Assembly (NCBI GenBank): GCA_003435055.1
Contig: QUMM01000026.1
Span: 1-47,008, forward strand
Reading direction: 5' to 3'
From: Lachnospiraceae bacterium OF09-6
Lineage (GTDB): Bacteria; Bacillota; Clostridia; Lachnospirales; Lachnospiraceae
Length of the DNA stretch: 47,008 bases
Part shown: one piece after another, positions 43,502 to 47,008 of the stretch
Layout of the letters: the number at the start of each line of letters is the position of its first letter
Position numbering within the stretch: position 1 is the first letter of the stretch
Program-made: the position numbers and the translations under genes
The notes under the pieces: model-generated
Told to the model about the DNA's origin: nothing
What the model saw: only the letters and a program-made list of their open reading frames with translations
The model's database searches: none

Positions 43502-43870
43502 TTAATTACACCTGAATGGAGTGCGAAGCTCAATGAGATTACCACTCGGATCATACAATCTTACTAGCTTCTGTCCACCTGCAAGTTCTGTTAATTCTGT
43601 GGCATATCGGACGGAATACTTACCAGATTCATATTTCGCAAGCAATCCATCTATATCAAAGTCCTCGAAATACAATTCCATCATGTTATTGAATGGTGTA
43701 GAAGTCTCATTCAGCGTCTTCTCCCATACATCGGCATCCTGCAAAACAAGCCCCTCCGATAAGATCACATTACCTTCATTCTTAAGAACCACTTGCAGTC
43801 CAAATAAATCCCTATAAAACTCTATGGATTTTTCTATATCGTCCACCACGATAAGTACGTTTTTCAGCAT
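43502..43870 (-). CDS. VOC-family (glyoxalase/bleomycin-resistance fold) protein
   Basis: The 122-residue protein (ATG at 43870, AGG eight bases upstream) has the beta-alpha-beta-beta-beta VOC pattern: KNVLIVVDDIEKSIEFYRDL, MELYFEDFDIDGLLAKYES and the final LYDPSGNLIELRTP. Metal-binding positions look only partly conserved (final Glu present). It may bind or modify a small molecule; no substrate can be named. It is followed closely by the DUF188 gene. Confidence 0.85.
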   Translation of the reverse strand: MLKNVLIVVDDIEKSIEFYRDLFGLQVVLKNEGNVILSEGLVLQDADVWEKTLNETSTPFNNMMELYFEDFDIDGLLAKYESGKYSVRYATELTELAGGQKLVRLYDPSGNLIELRTPFRCN

Positions 43871-43926
43871 ATCCGTCACCTCACAATCCGCTTTGAGTCA
43901 AGCGAATATTCACAATCCGCATTCAG

Positions 43927-43989
43927 TTATATTATCTTTCCGGACAAATGATCAATTTCATGCTGGCAAATCTGTGCCGTCCATCCGGC
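43927..43989 (-). pseudogene. C-terminal remnant of a second peptide deformylase
   Basis: The minus strand encodes AGWTAQICQHEIDHLSGKII and a TAA at 43927. This is the motif-III end of a deformylase, close to the intact copy at 18665 (SGWPAQICQHEVDHCDGVII). Motifs I and II are missing; the sequence upstream belongs to another gene. Confidence 0.75.
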
Positions 43990-44045
43990 CGTTCTTCACA
44001 ACCAAATTTCAGGTCTTCATCGATTTGTTTTACTGTGCACATCAT
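43990..44045 (-). pseudogene. N-terminal stub of an unidentified small protein
   Basis: An ATG at 44045 with AGGGG nine bases upstream encodes MMCTVKQIDEDLKFGCEER before running out of frame into the deformylase remnant. The FGCEE motif looks like a conserved small Clostridial protein, but I cannot name it. Confidence 0.45.
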
Positions 44046-44075
44046 AGTTCAATTCCCCTGAAGTAATAGGAAGAA

Positions 44076-44162
44076 TCAGTTTTCTACATACTCTTTTCCC
44101 TTGCTTATACGCAAACCACGACCTAGCTGTTGTAAAAACACCGTAGGGTTCTCCGTCAGCAT
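44076..44162 (-). pseudogene. Motif-VI remnant of a superfamily 2 helicase
   Basis: The minus strand encodes TVFLQQLGRGLRISKGKEYV, the arginine-finger motif VI of SF2 helicases of the type with a C-terminal DUF3427 domain (usual continuation VVLDFIGN). A stop follows after two more residues, and upstream codons are interrupted by TAG. Fewer than 35 codons remain of a roughly 900-residue gene. Confidence 0.65.
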
Positions 44163-44585
44163 TGCTATATACCGCTACCGATTTTACACCTCGTTTACAT
44201 TCGCATCCACTGATCCAATTCTTCCTCTTATTTTAAATTTCTCAAATACTTATTAAAATGAATACCTTGTTCATTATTATATCTTACATGTAATAAATTG
44301 TCATAAATAACTTTCCGTATTTTCTTGCTTTCCTTGTTTCTTTAGTATCCTTTCATTCAGCCAACTGAGATTGTGACTGCAACATGGCAATCACAAAAAC
44401 TTCTTGTTTTTCTCATTCTGTACTCTCTCTTTCCTCTTTTACTCTTTTTGGCTTCGTGTTCATTATTGAGCTTGTTGTTAATTGATAATTCAAGTATAAT
44501 AAACTACACGAGAAATACACGTCTTGCATGAGAACTTAAATATTGATAATCCTCATGTTTAGCGATATACGGGGAGGAAATTCTC
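44163..44585. promoter_or_regulatory. Non-coding stretch with HTH-gene promoter
   Basis: This AT-rich stretch of about 420 bases has no convincing gene and may contain further unrecognisable helicase debris on its left. TTGTTG (44472-44477), a 17-base spacer and TATAAT (44495-44500) form the promoter of the HTH gene, with a leader of roughly 80 bases and a GGGGAGG ribosome site. Confidence 0.55.
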
Positions 44586-45101
44586 ATGGGTAAACAATCC
44601 ACCAGGAAAAACAAAACAATTTACCAGCTTTGCCGAGAAGCGGCAGGACTGACAAGAGCAGAGGCCAGTGAAAAAATGGATGCTGTCTCTGATTCAAAAA
44701 TTGAAAAATTTGAATATGAAACACAAGAACCTACGCCTTATGATATTCTCCAGATGGCAGATGCCTATAAAAGACCAGATCTTTGCAATTATTATTGCTC
44801 TCACAAATGCGAAATCGGCCATCGTTATGTTCCAGAAATAGAAGTGACCGATCTGTCAAATATCATTTTGGAGACAATTGCCAGTCTAAATGAAATCAAT
44901 CCTCTTACCGGTCGCCTGATCCAGATTGCCCGTGACGGTAAGATCAGCGATGATGAAATGAAAGATTTTGCTTATATCAGTAAAAAACTTGATGAAATTT
45001 CTTTAGCCATAGACTCTTTGAATCTTTGGGTAGATAAGACAGCCGGAGAACAGGGGCTTAATCTTGAACTCTTAAATGCCGAAAAAGAAAAATTAAAATA
45101 A
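44586..45101 (+). CDS. Helix-turn-helix (XRE-like) protein
   Basis: The 171-residue protein has an N-terminal XRE-like domain (TIYQLCREAAGLTRAEASEK then KIEKFEYETQEPTPYDILQM), a short cysteine segment (CNYYCSHKCEIG) that could bind metal, and a helical C-terminal half. It probably binds DNA. It is divergent from the MBL gene and convergent with a three-gene small-protein operon, but targets cannot be read from sequence. A terminator follows 14 bases after the stop. Confidence 0.78.
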   Translation: MGKQSTRKNKTIYQLCREAAGLTRAEASEKMDAVSDSKIEKFEYETQEPTPYDILQMADAYKRPDLCNYYCSHKCEIGHRYVPEIEVTDLSNIILETIASLNEINPLTGRLIQIARDGKISDDEMKDFAYISKKLDEISLAIDSLNLWVDKTAGEQGLNLELLNAEKEKLK

Positions 45102-45115
45102 CCCATAACTCCAAG

Positions 45116-45150
45116 AAAGGCAATGAACCATTTCTGACTCATTGCCTTTT
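45116..45150. terminator. Bidirectional terminator
   Basis: AAAGGCAATGA (45116-45126) and TCATTGCCTTT (45139-45149) form an 11-bp perfect stem between the convergent HTH and 138-residue genes, with T-rich 3' sequence on the plus side. Confidence 0.85.
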
Positions 45151-45153
45151 ACT

Positions 45154-45570
45154 TTACATACGCTGTAATTGATTGACTATACTTTCTGTTCTTCGAATTG
45201 CTTCTTCTACCTGTCTTTTTGCATTATTGATTCGATCCTGGACCACCCAGTCCACAACAAAACCATCAAAGAAATAATCCGCAAAAGAAAGAAAATCTCC
45301 AGTATCGATATTCAAATTACATGCCATATTTACATCATTTAATTCTCTACTGAAATTACGAAGATCATACTTTGCCTGTTCCATATTCCGTTTAGCCTGA
45401 TCCATTCTGGAATGTTTTAGCATCGTAGTGAAAAAACCACCGCCAAACATATCTACCAGTCCCCAATTCTTTGCACTGTTTAAATTTTCTTTTGCTGCCT
45501 GAAGACTGTTCCACGCTCTACGCCCAGCTTCAATTGCTTCTCTTTTTTCTTTTTCAATATCATATCCCAT
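45154..45570 (-). CDS. Conserved hypothetical protein, coiled-coil
   Basis: The 138-residue protein has two long charged helices (about 5-80 and 110-138; SRMDQAKRNMEQAKYDLRNF and RINNAKRQVEEAIRRTESIV) around a Gly/Phe-rich turn (MFGGGFFTTML). I do not recognise a named family. GGAGG lies before the ATG. It follows a small membrane-protein gene by about 21 bases, so they are likely co-transcribed, and the proteins might act together at the membrane. Confidence 0.7.
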   Translation of the reverse strand: MGYDIEKEKREAIEAGRRAWNSLQAAKENLNSAKNWGLVDMFGGGFFTTMLKHSRMDQAKRNMEQAKYDLRNFSRELNDVNMACNLNIDTGDFLSFADYFFDGFVVDWVVQDRINNAKRQVEEAIRRTESIVNQLQRM

Positions 45571-45591
45571 TCGTTTTCTCCTCCTGATCCA

Positions 45592-45807
45592 TTATGAATG
45601 TGACGTCACCAATGCTATAATGCCACCGACAATCAACAATGGAAAAGCAATGTACATCAGTCCGCCTACAACCATACCAATCAATATCACCGGAAAGAAA
45701 ATAACTGTGCAAAGTAGTTTCATAATTCCCCAGGATGCTCTTAACCCAAAAACAAAAAATTTTCCAACAAACCAAATCATACAAATTGTAAATAATAACG
45801 ATAACAT
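45592..45807 (-). CDS. Small membrane protein (71 residues)
   Basis: The product is almost entirely hydrophobic, with two or three predicted helices (LSLLFTICMIWFVGKFFVF, IMKLLCTVIFFPVILIGMVV and the following Gly-rich helix ending IIALVTSHS). AGAAGGAG sits before the ATG, which is the main evidence for expression. It is the middle gene of a minus-strand operon. Function is unknown. Confidence 0.65.
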   Translation of the reverse strand: MLSLLFTICMIWFVGKFFVFGLRASWGIMKLLCTVIFFPVILIGMVVGGLMYIAFPLLIVGGIIALVTSHS

Positions 45808-45844
45808 TTTTTCTCCTTCTGAAACTCATTTTGATATGTGTCTT

Positions 45845-45973
45845 TCATTTTTTCTGTTCTTTTTCTGATAAATATTCAGATGTGTTCTTTATACCAAGCT
45901 TATTACTGAATGCCGGATTTTTCTCCATCTTTTCTATAATCCGGATTAATCGAATTCTCTGTGCTGCTTTCAT
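45845..45973 (-). CDS. 42-residue conserved-looking small protein
   Basis: An ATG at 45973 with GGGGTGATC directly upstream encodes MKAAQRIRLIRIIEKMEKNP and a further 22 residues including FSNKLGIKNTSEYL, ending at TGA 45845. The amphipathic first helix and Pro-Phe-Ser-x-Lys-Leu-Gly-Ile region resemble small hypothetical proteins I recall from Lachnospiraceae, with no known function. It is the first gene of the small-protein operon, 37 bases before the membrane-protein gene. Confidence 0.6.
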   Translation of the reverse strand: MKAAQRIRLIRIIEKMEKNPAFSNKLGIKNTSEYLSEKEQKK

Positions 45974-46205
45974 CTGATCACCCCATTTATATTCTGCTTT
46001 TTTGTTGATATTGTCACTATAACAAATTTATTTTTCACAATACACATCCACCATGAGGAATTGCATCTTTATATTTCTCGAATTTTGAGAATTCTGTCCT
46101 TATATTTCTCTGCACGAATTGTTTTCTATCTATGCGGACTCTTTTATAATAAGCATATCCGAGCAACATCATAGATTATTATGAAAAGGGAGATTATACT
46201 TCCAT
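45974..46205. promoter_or_regulatory. Upstream region with paired direct repeats
   Basis: TTATATTTCTC occurs at 46069-46079 and again at 46100-46110, 31 bases apart (about three helical turns). On the minus strand these read GAGAAATATAA and lie upstream of a TATAGT hexamer (46016-46021) of the small-protein operon. They could be operator sites. No gene is supported here. Confidence 0.4.
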
Positions 46206-46325
46206 GTGCTTGAATATGTGCAGGATGCCAGCGTTTCACCTATGAATGCAATGAATGAGTATTTCATGAGTAAAATGAATGTCAGAAGAAGAATTCTTCT
46301 CCTTTTGTACATTCTGTGTTTTTAA
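46206..46325 (+). pseudogene. Truncated 5' fragment of an unidentified gene
   Basis: A frame beginning around GTG 46206 (AAAGGGAG 13 bases upstream) encodes LEYVQDASVSPMNAMNEYFM and SKMNVRRR, which looks like a real N-terminus. It then runs into the 3' end of the convergent MBL gene, stopping at 46325. The body of the gene is missing. I cannot name the family. Confidence 0.45.
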
Positions 46326-46977
46326 TGCGTAATTTATATTGCGGATATTCAGTAATAAACCGCTTAATTACATTGGCATCATTCCAGTAATGCATTGGAA
46401 AAATGACATTGCAATCTACATTTTTAAGGAAATACAGAATCCCATCGGCATAGTGATCTCCCTGTCTCGGATCTAAGGGAACAAATGCAGCGTCAAAATG
46501 CATGTCCTTGATTTTCCTAATCTCCGCACGATATGCTGAAGTAAGTCTCTGGTTGTCAGCTTTCGACTCTCCATCCCAATACCAGTCGTTTAAGTCACCG
46601 GCATGGTAAACGATGCCTTCCTTTGTCTTGACAATAAATGCTACACCACTATCGTTAGATTGTAATGTATCAACTTGAGTTCCATTGTCCAGATTATAAG
46701 TCTGATCATGATAAACATATATAATCTTCATATCCGACAAGTGTTTCCTTTTGCGTATATCTTTCGCCAGAACAGCCTGATATGTCATGCCCATATCGTC
46801 AAGAATCTCAAAAATTACAGGATTAAAATGATCCTTATGAAAATGACTGCAAAAAACAATTACTTCTTTTTTCTTGTCGAGAGGTGGTAATTCACCCTTA
46901 TAATAGTCAAAAATATAGTAGCAATCTTTAGTTTCAATTAAAAATCCACTGTGGTTAATGTAAGTAATTTTCATCAT
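46282..46977 (-). CDS. MBL-fold metallo-hydrolase (UlaG-like)
   Basis: The 231-residue protein has the metal-binding motif FCSHFHKDHFNP (HxHxDH), a second-shell HAGDLNDWYW and a late histidine in PMHYWND, as in UlaG/YycJ-like cytoplasmic hydrolases. The substrate is unknown. It opens with ITYINHSGFLIETKD, typical of the UlaG-like subgroup. AAAGGTGAT precedes the ATG pair at 46977. The stop is near a palindrome AGAAGAATTCTTCT. Confidence 0.87.
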   Translation of the reverse strand: MMKITYINHSGFLIETKDCYYIFDYYKGELPPLDKKKEVIVFCSHFHKDHFNPVIFEILDDMGMTYQAVLAKDIRKRKHLSDMKIIYVYHDQTYNLDNGTQVDTLQSNDSGVAFIVKTKEGIVYHAGDLNDWYWDGESKADNQRLTSAYRAEIRKIKDMHFDAAFVPLDPRQGDHYADGILYFLKNVDCNVIFPMHYWNDANVIKRFITEYPQYKLRIKNTECTKGEEFFF

Positions 46978-47008
46978 ATCACCTTTATAAAATAACTCCG
47001 TTTTCCCT

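Noticed and set aside
41042..43870. SOS/LexA-controlled mutagenesis cassette
   Set aside because: No convincing LexA-type palindrome was found upstream of the polymerase or the VOC gene.

Overview
The window looks like chromosome from a gut Lachnospiraceae (Clostridia; a Blautia/Ruminococcus-like genome is the best guess). Support comes from moderate GC with strong GGAGG ribosome sites, many MATE and GGDEF proteins, a GMAANMIG-type peptide deformylase, an AAA-ATPase/DUF1703 remnant, a yybP-ykoY riboswitch and a YolD/Y-polymerase pair. The genus assignment is inference.

Layout. 0-3 kb: ROK regulator and ribulokinase. 3.4-8.1 kb (minus): a CdaR-type regulator with an aconitase-family hydratase, then an orphan sugar-ABC ATPase. 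8.4-12 kb: an exonuclease, a tyrosine-recombinase-like protein lacking key catalytic residues, and a D-Ala-D-Ala carboxypeptidase. 12-22 kb: a decaying stretch where intact housekeeping genes (YbaK-like deacylase, ketopantoate-reductase-like protein, FKBP, HD hydrolase, methyltransferase, peptide deformylase, tRNA-Leu) alternate with broken ones. The broken genes are a twice-frameshifted M20 amidohydrolase, a 45-residue FAD-oxidoreductase stub, a LacI/GH42 deletion mosaic, an internally deleted AAA-ATPase, a frameshifted DUF1653 gene, a frameshifted MATE gene and the 3' third of an alpha-galactosidase. Three unusual non-coding structures lie here: a 21-bp perfect inverted repeat, a nested palindromic element and a 63-bp-period degenerate tandem repeat.

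22-36 kb: a MATE pump and LysR regulator, then a c-di-GMP region. It holds a sugar-binding lipoprotein overlapping a Cache-type diguanylate cyclase gene, glycogen phosphorylase with an AraC regulator, a 7TM GGDEF protein overlapping a degenerate-GGDEF/EAL protein (EAL frameshifted near its end), and a CHASE-GGDEF-PAS protein. 36.3-37.4 kb: a Mn-sensing yybP-ykoY riboswitch, terminator and Ca/Na antiporter. 37.5-43.9 kb (minus): hybrid histidine kinase, MATE pump, YolD plus Y-family polymerase, DUF188 and VOC proteins. 43.9-47 kb: another deletion mosaic (deformylase, unknown and helicase remnants), an HTH gene, a three-gene small-protein operon including a 42-residue ORF, a truncated ORF and an MBL-fold hydrolase.

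The strongest leads are the binding-protein/diguanylate-cyclase pair within a c-di-GMP cluster surrounding glycogen phosphorylase, and the concentration of single-base deletions and deletion scars at 12-22 kb. I saw no CRISPR array, complete insertion sequence or prophage.
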